This document shows, in pieces, positions 1 to 11,524 of a stretch of 64,000 bases of DNA. Source of the stretch: Procambarus clarkii (Eukaryota; Arthropoda; Malacostraca; Decapoda; Cambaridae); contig NC_091193.1 in NCBI RefSeq assembly GCF_040958095.1, forward strand, positions 24,246,401 through 24,310,400. The letters are read 5' to 3'. Both the position numbers and the translations under genes were made by a program. Numbering within the stretch: position 1 is the stretch's first letter; each line of letters begins with the position of its first letter. The notes under the pieces are model-generated. The model ran no database searches and was not told the DNA's origin. It saw nothing but the letters and a program-made list of their open reading frames with translations.

Positions 1-843
1 ATACCTCACCAGTAAAAGCTTGAGAATTGTATGGAATGGGAACAGATTTTTTAGACCAGTATGCAATGTGAATGCCCCCATATGCGGGGATAGCCAAGTA
101 CTGATAGGTCAGTACTCTCACTCATCTACGCTCACCCCACCGACTCATACATCTGCTCACTGCATTCCTGGTCAGTCTTGCACCACCCTCCATGACAGCC
201 GCACGCTCGCTCACTCACTACACGCGAAATAAACGATCTTGAGCAATATGTTTGGAAAGCACAGACAGGCAAGTACACACAGATGAATGACACACTGCAC
301 ACAGGCTCATCCACACTTATGTATGGGTGCTTGCACACTATTATCTCACTCTCGCGCTTATCTGTGCACTCTCCAATTTTTCTTCTCTCACACTCTTCAC
401 ATGCAGAAATAGTCTGACTTATGCAAAATCAGCACATAACATGGAGTACAAACAGTGAATCTTTCATGCTTAAATATCAATGTTGAAAGATATAGAACAA
501 TAGACTTTTGTAATATTTATAAGACATAAAATACAGCGACGGGTAGTGTTTGTCTTATGAGTAAGGTCTCGTAGATTATATGATACAATACAGATGGGTG
601 GTTGTAGGATGGAGTAGTAAAGCCGATAAAGATGACTTAGTTGACTGATACTATATAAACAGTAAAGAGTCTGAAAGAATGAGATGTAATATTTATAACT
701 CATAATACACAACGCTGAGTTGGAGATTTGTTTATAAAGATAACTGAGTTATTTCTCAGTAAAATGACTTGGTAAAATATTGATAATATGTCTCTGTTGA
801 CTAATTATTACTCTTCCATTCAATTCCAATTTGAATGGAATGT
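1..843. other. AT-leaning non-coding sequence
   Basis: No gene, RNA or clear repeat is visible. The open frames here are short, overlap on both strands and show no recognisable domain. The stretch ends at a G run near 850-866 that precedes the LTR-like sequence. Confidence 0.5.
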
Positions 844-844
844 A

Positions 845-2312
845 TGGTTGGGAGGGGGGGGGGGGCGGAGGTCAAGCGAGCTCATTTGCGGTGGAAGGTG
901 AAGGCTGATTGGTGTCTGGGACATGGAGGCTGCGGCAGGTGGTGACTAGTAGAACTGGCAGGTGGTGCTGGTGGTAAGTGTCCATAGCAAACGAAAAAGA
1001 GTTTACTATATAAAAAATACCAAACCCGGGTTCTCTCTCATACCACCTGGTATGGAATATTATGATCCAGAATGTTCTATCTACACATGGGAGAGTGAGA
1101 GGTGGAACCACAGGTTGGGACCTGACCCAAGCACATGGTCGAATCCCCTGGGGGGATTGGCGGTGGAAATAACTGGCGCCTTTGTTCACAGTTTTGTATA
1201 ATGAATTATTCCACATTATTCAGTAATTTTGAGAAATTAGTCTTCATTCAAACTTTATAGTATTACTGTTTATAGTATCGAGAGGATCCTAATTGTCAGG
1301 ATAATGAGTTAAGTCACCATCAGTGACGTCACTAGCGGGACTAGTCTCTGCCGCGCAATCATTTGGCCGACCTGAGGTCACAAGGGTCACCAAAGCTCCA
1401 TATTTTTGGTATTTTCTCGAAGGTCAAATAGCCATTTTGTAATCGGAAATAGCTCTTCCCTAGATGCTTGTGTAATTAACTTCAGTTAAAAGAATTCAAC
1501 CAATCTGGGTCATTCAGTACAACAGAGATTAGTTGTTCAACTTAAACCCTACGAGTAACTTAGTAAACTAGGCAGAAGAATACCCTGCTCTGGCTTCTGT
1601 GTAGAGTAGAGCAAGGGAAAGACAGTGTGGTACAAGGAACGACTCGAGAAGGTGGCCACTCCACCTCTCCCCAAGATAAGCAGTCCACTGAGCTGGTCGC
1701 CTAAAAAGGTAGAGTTGTTAAGAGTTTGGTATAGGGAAATAGGTCATCTCATTGCCGGTTCATGTAGGAAGTGTTCAACCAGGGAGTGCTTTGATTTAGA
1801 TTTTGTTTAGTTTTGAATAAACTATTTAGCTAGTAAATTGTCTTTTTATTAATTTCCATTTTTTGTAAAATTTATTTACATTGTCCGAGACCACGTGGGG
1901 TCCAAGAGGCCGAGTTGAGTTGGGCCGCAGATTCTAACACCAAGTAAGAATTCATTGTCCCTTTGATTTCTAATAATTCCACACAACGTAAAATTCAACC
2001 CTCCCATATATTACTAGTGGGGATCAAGCCCCCAAGGTTTATTGGTTAGCATGATCGATCCAGACCTCGATTATTGCTCAGTGGTAATGGTCTGGTGGTG
2101 GCAGGGCAAGGCGATTCTAGAGTTTTGCTAGAAGTCTGTTTTCACGTCATAAGGGTTGTAGAATCTTAAGCCGGTCAAACAGTTTAAGACCACGTGGCGT
2201 GGGGTCGGCTCAAGTATAGCTCTGGAGTCCCTTGGTTTGAGTAAGTGAGTAAAGAATATGGACAGGGTGAAGGTAAAAGAAGATTAAAAGTAAGAACGAA
2301 CAACACCCATGT
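845..2312 (+). mobile_element. LTR-type repeat relic, same family as the 11197-14210 insertion
   Basis: From about 1050 onward the sequence aligns by eye with the right-hand repeat at 12975-14210. Shared blocks include the paired ACGTCAC sequence near 1325, an AATAAA-type signal near 1816, the GATCGATCCAG block near 2053, a TGGTGGCAG block near 2094, and a final segment ending in TGTTACA at 2312. The two copies are clearly diverged, so this one is older. The left edge is not resolved; a G run at 850-866 could be a polypurine tract. No coding region is present and it looks like a broken fossil. LTR superfamily cannot be told from this. Confidence 0.55.
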
Positions 2313-2318
2313 TACAAT

Positions 2319-2862
2319 GTGGTGAGGGTTGTGTCTCTCACAAGGTGTGGGTTGTCTCTCTCTCTCTCTCTCTCACAAGGTGAGGGTTGTGTCTCTCACA
2401 AGGTGTGGGTTGTCTCTCTCTCTCTCTCTCTCTCACAAGGTGAGGGTTGTGTATCTCACAAGGTGTGGGTTGTCTCTCTCTCTCTCTCTCACAAGGTGAG
2501 GGTTGTGTCTCTCACAAGGTGTGGGTTGTCTCTCTCTCTCTCTCTCTCACAAGGTGAGGGTTGTGTCTCTCACAAGGTGTGGGTTGTCTCTCTCTCTCTC
2601 TCTCACAAGGTGAGGGTTGTGTCTCTCACAAGGTGTGGGTTGTCTCTCTCTCTCTCTCTCTCTCACAAGGTGAGGGTTGTGTATCTCACAAGGTGTGGGT
2701 TGTCTCTCTCTCTCTCTCTCTCACAAGGTGAGGGTTGTGTCTCTCACAAGGTGTGGGTTGTCTCTCTCTCTCTCTCTCTCACAAGGTGAGGGTTGTGTCT
2801 CTCACAAGGTGTGGGTTGTCTCTCTCTCTCTCTCACAAGGTGAGGGTTGTGTATCTCACCAC
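2319..2862. repeat. Tandem array, about 60-bp unit with (TC)n
   Basis: About nine to ten units, each a CACAAGGTGAGGGTTG half, a CACAAGGTGTGGGTTG half and a (CT)n run of variable length. The open frames across it are by-products of the repeat. Confidence 0.9.
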
Positions 2863-3004
2863 TCAAGGCAAGGTAATCTCAAGGTAACCACCGCATCCGG
2901 GTTGCATGACGCCAATCGTATCGAAGTTTACTACATACAAAATACAACTGTTTAAACAACTAAGATCACCACGAGGTGGGTATGGGGTACATAATAAAGA
3001 AGTC

Positions 3005-3048
3005 ATTTTTTTCATTTTAAATTTTGCCCCGAGGGGAGAGTTTATTGG
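3005..3048 (-). repeat. Fragment of a dispersed repeat, A-rich 3' end
   Basis: Read on the minus strand this gives CCAATAAACTC, a CCCCTCGGGGC palindrome and an A-rich tail. The same block occurs after the 51-bp array at 29092-29130 and alone at 41268-41310, so it is a dispersed family. It may be the 3' end of a short retroposon. Confidence 0.5.
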
Positions 3049-4075
3049 AAGAAGACATTGAATCATCTTCGCCCGAGAGCGAGAGCTGCGCAGCTGGGGG
3101 GTCATGCGCGTGTTGCACGTACCCCCCCCCCCCATGCACGGACACCCATCACACATGTGTCATCCATCTGTCTTCTTATTCTCAGAATGGAGAGGGCACC
3201 TTCGTCGACGTCAAACTCAAGGTAACAGGTCACCCACACAGCTCATGCATGCGCCTTCATGATTAGCAGGCGATTAATCACGCTCAACTGTCAGTCATCA
3301 ATCTCCGCTGATGGAGGGGACGGTCTACGTCCTACTTTTCCCTACTACTGTTAACTAGTGCAGCGCGCATCAGAGAGACCAACCTCACCCTGTATCGTCA
3401 GGGTGAGGTGGTCCGCACAAAAATCTGGACATTATTTGCATTTTTCGTTTTATTAATAATAAAACAAAATAATATTCTAAGAAAATCTTATATTCTGAAG
3501 GTATTATTTTATTTGTTTATTGTATGTAACTGTATTTTTTTGAACTGTTATATTTATTGGCATCAAATTGTTTGACTTTAATAACTATCATTTCTTGTTT
3601 GGTTTCAGATTCGAATGCAATAAACTCATAATGAGTGAAAACAAACAAAGGAATATTTTACATTTCTTTAGCAGTACAAAAAGACAATGTAACTAATGAT
3701 AATAGTAACAATAGTAATACGTGTACTTGACTTAAACGTGTCAAGCTGATCAATGGTTCAGAGCCTCCTCAGTCCTTGTCAGCTACCATTAGCAAGAACA
3801 TTCTAACTGGAGGCCGAGAGAAGAAAATACTCAAAATATCAAGACAATATGATTCGAACTACTCGAAATTTGGATATATTCAAGACCCTGGTAGTGAGCT
3901 GCATCATCCACGGCCGCTCTGTGTTGTGAGTTTATCCCATCATGCCACGAAACCTTCCACACCCCATAGACACTGGCCATCACAACACCAGGATGTAGCT
4001 AGGAAACTTTAGTGGTCCGCGGGATTTAAAATTATGAATTTAGTAGTCCGTGAGCTCCGACAGGTTGGCCAGGGC
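3049..4075. other. Unassigned sequence between arrays
   Basis: Mixed composition: a G/C-rich part near 3060-3420, then AT-rich sequence to about 3720. No domain, RNA gene or repeat was recognised. The open frame at 3776-4012 has no recognisable protein features. Confidence 0.4.
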
Positions 4076-4589
4076 CTGCACCTTCACCAGGGCCCTCACC
4101 TTTACCAGGGCCCTCATCTTCACCAGGGCCCTCACCTTCATCAGGGCCCTCATCTTCACCAGGGCCCTCATCTTCACCAGGGCCCTCACCTTCATCAGGG
4201 CCCCTCACCTTCACCAGGACCCTCATCTTCACCAGGGCCCTCATCTTCACCAGGGCCCTCACCTTCATCAGGGCCCTCATCTTCACCAGGGCCCTCATCT
4301 TCACCAGGGCCCTCATCTTCACCAGGGCCCTCATCTTCACCAGGGCCCTCACCTTCACCAGGGCCCTCATCTTCACCAGGGCCCTCACCTTCACCAGGGC
4401 CCTCACCTTCACCAGGGCCCTCATCTTCACCAGGGCCCTCACCTTCATCAGGGCCCTCATCTTCACCAGGGCCCTCATCTTCACCAGGGCCCTCATCTTC
4501 ACCAGGGCCCTCACCTTCACCAGGGCCCTCATCTTCACCAGGGCCCTCATCTTCACCAGGGCCCTCACCTTCACCAGGGCCCTCACCAG
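4076..4589. repeat. Tandem array, 18-bp unit
   Basis: About 28 copies of an 18-bp unit of the form CTTCACCAGGGCCCTCAC, with C/T and C/A variants. Because 18 is a multiple of three, several frames stay open and give artificial Pro-Ser-Gly or His-Leu-Gln polymers. The array ends abruptly at 4589, where LINE sequence begins. Confidence 0.93.
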
Positions 4590-5446
4590 TGGTAGAAATT
4601 GATATGGGTGTTTCATTAGCAGTGACAAAGAGAATACTTAAACAAATATCTAATGAAGATCTCACCGACTTAACAAATTCACAAAGACCTGAAAGTTGTA
4701 GCATTAAATATTATGATAGATATCGTGAGGAGACATTCACATATGGGACTAAGGGAACAAGAACCCGGCAATGTGATGTATAATATAGTGGCCAGAATAC
4801 GCCTGGGATATAGACGTATCTGGCAGCTCTCTCAAAACCCAAATGTCGAGTACACAATGTGTCAACGTTGTGAAAGAGAAAACATGCACTCTCTTGAACA
4901 TTATATTGTAGAATGTCCCATATTGACTGACTTTCGCCCTCCTGGGCTAAGGTATGCTGAACTGTGTAATTACTATACGAGTACTGGAACACTTGATGAT
5001 ATATTGGAATTATACCCAAGATTGACCATGTAATGTATCAATTATACAATGTATGTATGTGATGTAACTATATAACCTGAGCTTGTAAAAGCACCTTAAT
5101 CATCTTCAGTGATTAAGTGCTTAATTGAACACTAGTTTCTCTATCAGGTATCTCACCCTGTCAGAGTAAAAGAGACAAATGTATGTGAATGCATGTGTGT
5201 GTATATATGTATATGTACATATATGTGTGTGCATGTATGTGTGTATAAAGTATATATGGAAGCTGATCAGAATTACATTTAACATTTGTAAATGCACATT
5301 AATGACACTATGTAAAAGACACATCGAACACTTTATGTAGGGCATACGTAAATCTGTGTATCTATGTATTTACGTAAGTAGGTTAGCTTAGCATTTTAAA
5401 AGCACCGAATCACCTTCTGTGGTTGAGTGTTCAATAAACCCTTGAA
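4590..5446 (+). mobile_element. 3' end of an RNase H-bearing LINE (I-like), copy 1
   Basis: Begins in the region downstream of RNase H (residues VVEIDMGVSLAVTK) and carries a CCHC knuckle, C-x2-C-x8-H-x4-C, at about 4858-4915 (YTMCQRCERENMH...C). The reading frame ends at 5031-5033. The 3' untranslated part has an AATAAA near 5432. It matches the copy at 58363-59245. One frame change lies near 4770, so this copy is dead as well as 5'-truncated. The 5' truncation abuts the 18-bp array. RNase H assignment comes from the longer copy. Confidence 0.8.
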
Positions 5447-5510
5447 CTATATGTTTAACATTTCTCTAACCCTGTCCATGGAGGACAGAAGAAAATGTAT
5501 ATATGCTACC

Positions 5511-5757
5511 TTGAGTTATCTTGAGATGATTTCGGGGCTTTAGTGTCCCCGCGGCCCGGTCCTCGACCAGGCCTCCACCCGCAGGAAGCAGCCCGTGACA
5601 GCTGACTTAACTCCCAGGTACCTATTTACTGCTAGGTAACATGGGCATTCAGGGTGAAAGAAACTTTGCCCATTTGTTTCTGCTTCGTGCGGGAATCGAA
5701 CCCGCGCCACAGAATTACGAGTCCTGCGCGCTATCCACCAGGCTACGAGGCCCCCTC
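5511..5757 (-). mobile_element. tRNA-derived SINE
   Basis: On the minus strand the head at about 5685-5755 has a box A-like TAGCCTGGTGGATAGCG and a perfect box B, GGTTCGATTCC, in tRNA spacing. It is followed by a body containing TACCTAGCAGTAAATAGG and a terminal part with CCCCGAAATCATCTCAAG. Related copies lie at 42714-42896 and 48343-48606, with a fragment at 48003-48062. It is not a functional tRNA gene, since the acceptor stem does not close. Confidence 0.85.
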
Positions 5758-5762
5758 GTAGC

Positions 5763-5792
5763 ATTTACAATGCTGGTTAGCATTGTAAATGT
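5763..5792. other. Perfect hairpin
   Basis: A 13-bp perfect stem (CATTTACAATGCT and its complement) with a 4-nt GGTT loop lies directly beside the SINE head. Confidence 0.7.
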
Positions 5793-5837
5793 GTGGCCAC
5801 ATCTGTGGTAGAAAATAATAAAAATAAACCTTCCCAT

Positions 5838-6165
5838 GAGGCCTCACCTGCACCAGGGGGCCTCAACTTCACCAGGGGGGCCCCTCACCTTCACCAGGGG
5901 GGGCCCCTCACCTTCACCAGGGGGGGGGGGCCCTCACCTTCACCAGGGGGGGCCCCTCACCTTCACCAGGGGGGGGCCCCTCACCTTCACCAGGGGGGGG
6001 CCCCTCACCTTCACCAGGGGGGGCCCCTCACCTTCACCAGGGGGGCCCCTCACCTTCACCAGGGGGGCCCTCACCTTCACCAGGGGGGCCCTCACCTTCA
6101 CCAGGGGGCCCACACCTTCACCAGGGCCCTCACATCACCAGGGGCGTCACCTTCACCAAGGTGTG
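5838..6165. repeat. Tandem array related to the 4.1-kb array
   Basis: Units carry the same CCTCACCTTCACCAGGG core as the array at 4076-4589 but with G and C runs expanded to 4-9 bases, so the unit length varies from about 18 to 26 bp. The LINE tail and SINE lie between the two arrays. Confidence 0.88.
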
Positions 6166-7040
6166 GTGTAAACATGACCAACTGGACCCTGGACCCTGAG
6201 AGAAGGTGAAGGCATGCATCAGTTACAGCACTACATCTTGCCACTAATACACCAGGACCCTCAGCTCCACTTGTCGAACCAACCATCCACATGTCATAAG
6301 AAATGTCTATGTGTATCACTCAGAACGTTCAGTAATATCTTGATTGTTTGTGATGTGTGTCTATTTCAATTCCCCGTCATGCCATCAGTTCCCGCGCTGG
6401 CAGTTCCTGACGCGCTGGGTACAACAGCCCACTCTTCAACCCCAGCAGCTCTCCTCTACGCAACCCAATGCCAATTATAACTGTTAAGCTAATTTGTTCA
6501 TGATAATATATATAGTGGCACAAAGTCCTTCTTTCTCCTCCGCAGGAGAGAGAAAGAAGTTCCTGAACCCACTGTGTGACTGTAAGCTTCCTGTCACCGC
6601 CCTTAGCGTGGGTCTGGGATACATAATACAGTGATCGGACGGTCAGCTCGTGGCCATCAGGCTCCAGGCCCTTCAACACGCCCCAGAACCCTTACTTTCC
6701 ACGTTATATTACTGAAACACTCATTGTTACCCACTGTCAAAGTCGCCTTCGTTGCGCCCACCTTGCCCAGTCCAAGACGCATTTCGGGTTACAAACAGTC
6801 GTTTTCAATCAACAAAAAATCCCCCAACATTTCCTGTTTTGTGGCAGGAGCTTCACTTTAGATCGGGTGTTTGGTTTCCGGCCTGCCGGTGAAGGCAGGT
6901 ATCTCTGTTATTTCCTGACACCTCTAATATCTTCCAACAGGTGTGTAAACAACAGTCGAATGTGTTATGTGACAACTGATGTGCTTTTTTCTGGCATGCT
7001 ATCGAATGCAACATTTGTAATCAAGTGCATATAAATATAA
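6166..7040. other. Unassigned sequence
   Basis: No recognised gene. Open frames of 76-100 codons on both strands near 6377-6861 overlap and show no domain. Nothing else stands out. Confidence 0.4.
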
Positions 7041-7095
7041 AAAGTGACATTTACTTGTCACTTTCGCGGGGCTTTCAGGGACGCTAAGCCCCGCG
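7041..7095. other. Two adjoining hairpins
   Basis: First hairpin 7041-7064: 9-bp stem AAAGTGACA/TGTCACTTT. Second hairpin 7065-7095: 10-bp stem CGCGGGGCTT/AAGCCCCGCG with an 11-nt loop. No gene lies next to them, so a role as terminator or RNA is not supported. Confidence 0.6.
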
Positions 7096-7250
7096 CTCAT
7101 CTCCAGGTAAGGTAAGTGCCCTCAAGTGACCCATGTGTACATAACCTACATATATACATATAGTACCACTGAAACACCTTCAATTAACTTTTTTTAACTA
7201 GTCTGCCTCCCTAGTTAATAACATGCTTGTCCGCAAAGCTCTATTGAATG

Positions 7251-7692
7251 TCTTCACAACATTGATGTGTTAGTGGGATGACTTCATAACATTGATGTGT
7301 TAGTGGGATGACTTCATAACATTGATGTGTTAGTGGGATGACTTCATAACATTGATGTGTTAGTGGGATGACTTCATAACATTGATGTGTTAGTGGGATG
7401 ACTTCATAACATTGATGTGTTAGTGGGATGACTTCATAACATTGATGTGTTAGTGGGATGACTTCATAACTCTGATGTGTTAGTGGGACGACTTCACAAC
7501 ATTGATGTGTTAGTGGGATGACTTCATAACTCTGATGTGTTAGTGGGATGACTTCATAACTCTGATGTGTTAGTGGGATGACTTCATAACTCTGATGTGT
7601 TAGTGGGACGACTTCACAACATTGATGTGTTAGTGGGACGACTTCACAACATTGATGTGTTAGTGGGACGACTTCACAACATTGATGTGTTA
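7251..7692. repeat. Tandem array, 30-bp unit
   Basis: About 14.6 copies of a 30-bp unit containing CATTGATGTGTTAGTGGGAT. Early copies are identical; from about 7470 the copies alternate between CATAACTCTG and CACAACATTG forms. A single degenerate copy of part of the unit lies near 16978-17000, beside a shared CGCAAAGCTCTATTGA block (7233 and 16911). Confidence 0.95.
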
Positions 7693-8151
7693 TCCCTCAC
7701 AAGTGTCTAGATTTGTGTTACCACTATGCTGAAGAAATATTTCGTTAGTGTTTGTGTAAAGAGCTGATACAGGAGCCGCCAATATTTCAACCCCACACAC
7801 ACCCACACACATAGGAAGGGAGTGGAATGCTGGAGAGTAGAGGTGGAAGGTGTCGTCAGTGGGTGAGCCGTGAGGGCGGCGTGAGGGCAAGCAAGAGCTG
7901 GGGAGAGCAAGCAAGAGCTGGGGAGAGCAGGCAAGAGCTGGGGAGTGGGAGGAGGCTGGTGGTAGAGGTGAGGAGGAAGGGGCTGGCAGGGGGCGCCGTC
8001 AACACAACCTGGCTGACATGACACGCTGGCGGGCTCCTGCACTACACACACCACTCACGCCCCATCCTTCACCACAACGCCGCCACCAGCAACATTCACT
8101 TTACAACACCACAGGGAGACTTATTGTATTTATGTATTCAACCCTGTGAAT
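7693..8151. other. G/C-rich spacer between arrays
   Basis: Holds a short direct repeat of AGCAAGAGCTGGGGAG at about 7888-7946 and otherwise no recognised feature. Overlapping open frames on both strands show no domain. Confidence 0.4.
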
Positions 8152-8877
8152 CACATCACGCTGTGCTCGTCCAAGCTGTGGACGACCCCAACCCTTCCTC
8201 ATGCTGTGCTCGTCCAAGCTGTGGACGACCCCAACCCTATCTCACGCTGTGCTCGCCCAAGCTGTGGACGACCCCAACCCTTCCTCACGCTGTGCTCGTC
8301 CAAGCTGTGGACGACCACAACCCTTCCTCACACTGTGCTCGTCCAAGCTGTGGACGACCCCAACCCTTCCTCACGCTGTGCTCGTCCAAGCTGTGGACGA
8401 CCCCAACCCTTCCTCACGCTGTGCTCGTCCAAGCTGTGGACGACCCCAACCCTTCCTCACGCTGTGCTCGACCAAGCTGTGGACGACCCCAACCCTTACT
8501 CACGCTTTGCTCGTCCAGGCTGTAGACGACCACAACCCTTCCTCACACTGTGCTCGTCCAGGCTGTGGACGACCTCAACCCTTCCTCACACTGTGCTCGT
8601 CCAGGCTGTGGACGACCTCAACCCTTCCTCACACTGTGCTCGTCCAAGCTGTGGACGACCACAACCCTTCCTCACACTGTGCTCGTCCAGGCTGTGGACG
8701 ACCTCAACCCTTCCTCACACTGTGCTCGTCCAAGCTGTGGACGACCACAACCCTTCCTCACACTGTGCTCGTCCAAGCTGTGGACGACCACAACCCTTCC
8801 TCACGCTGTGCTCGTCCAAGCTGTGGACGACCCCAACCCTTCCTCACGCTGTGCTCGTCCAAGCTGTGGACGACCCG
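8152..8877. repeat. Tandem array, 43-bp unit
   Basis: About 17 copies of a 43-bp unit containing GCTCGTCCAAGCTGTGGACG. Since 43 is not a multiple of three, the frame rotates and three units give one 43-residue period. That explains the three long overlapping open frames seen here. None is a gene. Confidence 0.94.
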
Positions 8878-9018
8878 AAGACGAATTCGTAAATGTTTAC
8901 ATGTAATAAAAAACAGTATTTTCTGAATAAACTTATATTCTATATACTAATTAAGCGCACAAGTGGACCTAGAATAAGTTAAATTATGTGTCTTGTTTAT
9001 GTCGGCACATTAACACCC

Positions 9019-9308
9019 CCCCCCCAGCTGCAGGTGGTGGGTCAAGGTGTATAAGACCCCCGTCCCCCCCCCAGCTGCAGGTGGTGGGTCAAGGTGTATA
9101 AGACCCCCGTCCCCCCAGCTGCAGGTGGTGGGTCAAGGTGTATAAGACCCCCGCACCCCCCCCAGCTGCAGGTGGTGGGTCAAGGTGTATAAGACCCCCG
9201 TCCCCCCAGCTGCAGGTGGTGGGTCAAGGTGTATAAGACCCCCGTCCCCCCAGCTGCAGGTGGTGGGTCAAGGTGTATAAGACCCCCGTCCCCCCCCCCC
9301 CCCCCAGC
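9019..9308. repeat. Minisatellite, left part (split by a LINE)
   Basis: Six to seven units of about 40-47 bp: a C run, CAGCTGCAGGTGGTGGGTCA and AGGTGTATAAGACCCC. The same unit resumes at 15008-15497 on the far side of the LINE, so the two blocks were probably one array. Confidence 0.92.
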
Positions 9309-11196
9309 TGAGGAATTCACAGAACAGATAAGCAAAATAGAGAATAGCCTTGATAATTTGGAGAACCCGATACCTGATATTATCTTCCTAGGTGACTTAA
9401 ACTTGTCTAGTCTCAGGTGGAGAACAGCAAACAATAATATTATACCAGGAAATCTATCAGGACCTAACCAACCACAGAGTAGAGAACTACTTAGATTCTG
9501 TGACAAATTTTCACTCAATCAGCAGATATCGGAGCCAACTAGAAATGAAAATATTCTAGATCTGGTCTTTACGCACAATGAAGACATTATCAGAGACATT
9601 ACGATATCAGATACCACATATTCAGATCACAAGCTCATTGAAGTGCAAACGACCATCAATACTCAGAATAGACCTAAAACGTTGATAAAGCGAGAGGGGC
9701 TATTCAGTAAATTCAATTTTAATAATAAAAGGATAGACTGGGAGATAATAAACAGGGAACTTACAAACATTCCATTTGGAACTGTTCTAAATAATACAAG
9801 TCCTACAGAAGGAATAGAAAAACTGACTTCAGAAGCGTATCAAGTCTGTCTGAAACATGTTCCTTTGAGGAAAGCCAGAAAGAGATCTAACGTAGAAAGA
9901 GAACGCAGACGACACTATAAACGCAGGAAAAAAATAACGGAACTGCTTATGCAGACACGAATTTCCCGTCAAAGAAGGAATAATTTAAATAGGGAGATTG
10001 AAGAAATCGAGCGGAAATTAAAATACTCATATGAAACTGAAGAAAGGCAGTTAGAACAGAAAGCAATTCAGGAAATAAAGAAAAATCCAAAATATTTCTT
10101 CTCATATGCGAAATCAAAAGCAAAAACCACTGCCAGTATTGGACCTATTCGTACAAGTGAAGGTTCATACACGGAGGATGACAAAGAAATTAGTGAAATC
10201 CTAAAAAAGCAGTATGAGGACATGTTTAGCACTCCAATAAACAACATGAAGGTGGAAGATCCAGACAATTTCTTTATGCGGGATATTCAAACCCCTGTAA
10301 ATAAAACTGATATAAACACGAGCGCACTAAATTTTGAAAAAGAAATTGAAAACATGCCCATGCACTCGGCCCCAGGTCCAGACTCATGGAATTCAATATT
10401 TATAAAGAAATGCAAAGTGCCGGTAGCACAGGCACTCAGTATAGTGTGGAGGAAGAGCTTGGACACGGGGGAGATACCAGATGCACTTAAAGTAGCAGAC
10501 ATAGCCCCTCTACACAAGGGAGGGAGCAAAGCATTGGCAAAAAACTATAGACCAGTTGCACTAACATCGCACATCATAAAAGTATTTGAGAGAGTGATTA
10601 GGAGTCAGGTCACCAATTTCATGGAGACCAATGACCTTCACAACCCAGGCCAACATGGATTTCGAGCGGGAAGATCGTGCCTCTCACAGCTACTTGAGCA
10701 CTACGATAAAGTCACTGAGGCATTAGAAGAGAAACAGAATGCTGATGTGATATACACGGACTTCGCAAAGGCTTTCGATAAATGTGACCATGGCGTGATA
10801 GCACACAAAATGAAGTCAATGGGAATAACCGGTAAAGTAGGACGCTGGATACTCAGTTTTCTGTCAAACAGGACTCAGCGAGTAACAGTCAACCATATAA
10901 AATCTAGTCCAAGTGCAGTTAAAAGCTCTGTACCTCAGGGTACAGTCCTTGCACCGTTGCTTTTCCTTATTCTCATATCAGACATAGACAAAAATACAAG
11001 TCACAGCTTCGTATCATCCTTTGCAGATGACACAAAAATCAGCATGAAAATTACCTCGGCTGAGGACATTGAAAAACTTCAAGCTGATATTAATAAAGTT
11101 TTCGACTGGGCATCAGAAAATAACATGGTGTTTAACAGTGATAAATTCCAGGTACTCAGGTACGGTAAAAATGAGGACCTTAAACATAATACAGAG
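9309..11196 (+). mobile_element. CR1-like LINE ORF2, copy 1, 5' segment (EN end and RT)
   Basis: The open frame runs from the minisatellite into LINE sequence at about 9309. It holds the C-terminal part of an apurinic-type endonuclease (DLNLSSLRW near 9391, SDHKLIE near 9625), then a reverse transcriptase. RT motifs seen are NYRPVALTSHIIKV (about 10543), DFAKAFDKCDH (10760), SSVPQGTVLAPLLF (10924) and the catalytic FADDTK (11020). These fit the CR1/L2 assemblage. The first part of the endonuclease is missing (5' truncation). The frame is broken at 11196 by the LTR-bounded insertion, and coding continues at 14215. It is very similar to the copy at 52494-55162. Confidence 0.92.
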
Positions 11197-11524
11197 TGTA
11201 ACAGACTAGGCTGTTGTAAGAATTATCCAGAGTGGTTTATCGACAAAAGAGAATGGGAAGCTGAGCCGCATGGTGACCTGACCCCCAGGGGAATTCGCGG
11301 GGGAAATAACCGACGCTTTGTTCATATCTGCGTATAATGAATCATCCTATAGTATTCAGTAATTTAGAGAAAATTAGCCTTTATTCATTTTTATTAAAAT
11401 TGTATTGTATAATAGTACTGGATACAATATCAAGAGTATTCTAATTATTGAGTTTAAGTCACCATCAGTGACGTCACGAATCAGATCTAACTTTTAAAGC
11501 GGAGTGACCGGCGGTCATAGGTCA
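11197..11524 (+). repeat. Left terminal repeat of the LTR-bounded insertion
   Basis: About 328 bp nearly identical to 12975-13302. After 11524 the two sides differ, so the left repeat does not match the full length of the right one. The family also occurs, more diverged, at 845-2312. Confidence 0.82.

Noticed and set aside
4032-4783. Pro/Ser/Gly-rich and Arg/Ala/Leu-rich proteins on both strands
   Set aside because: Produced by an 18-bp array open in several frames; the plus frame runs on into a LINE tail by chance.
5685-5755. tRNA gene
   Set aside because: Box A and box B are present, but no cloverleaf with a closed acceptor stem, and the unit is joined to a SINE body found at other sites.
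7041-7095. Transcription terminator or structured RNA
   Set aside because: Two hairpins lie together, but there is no adjacent gene, no T run and no second copy to test conservation.
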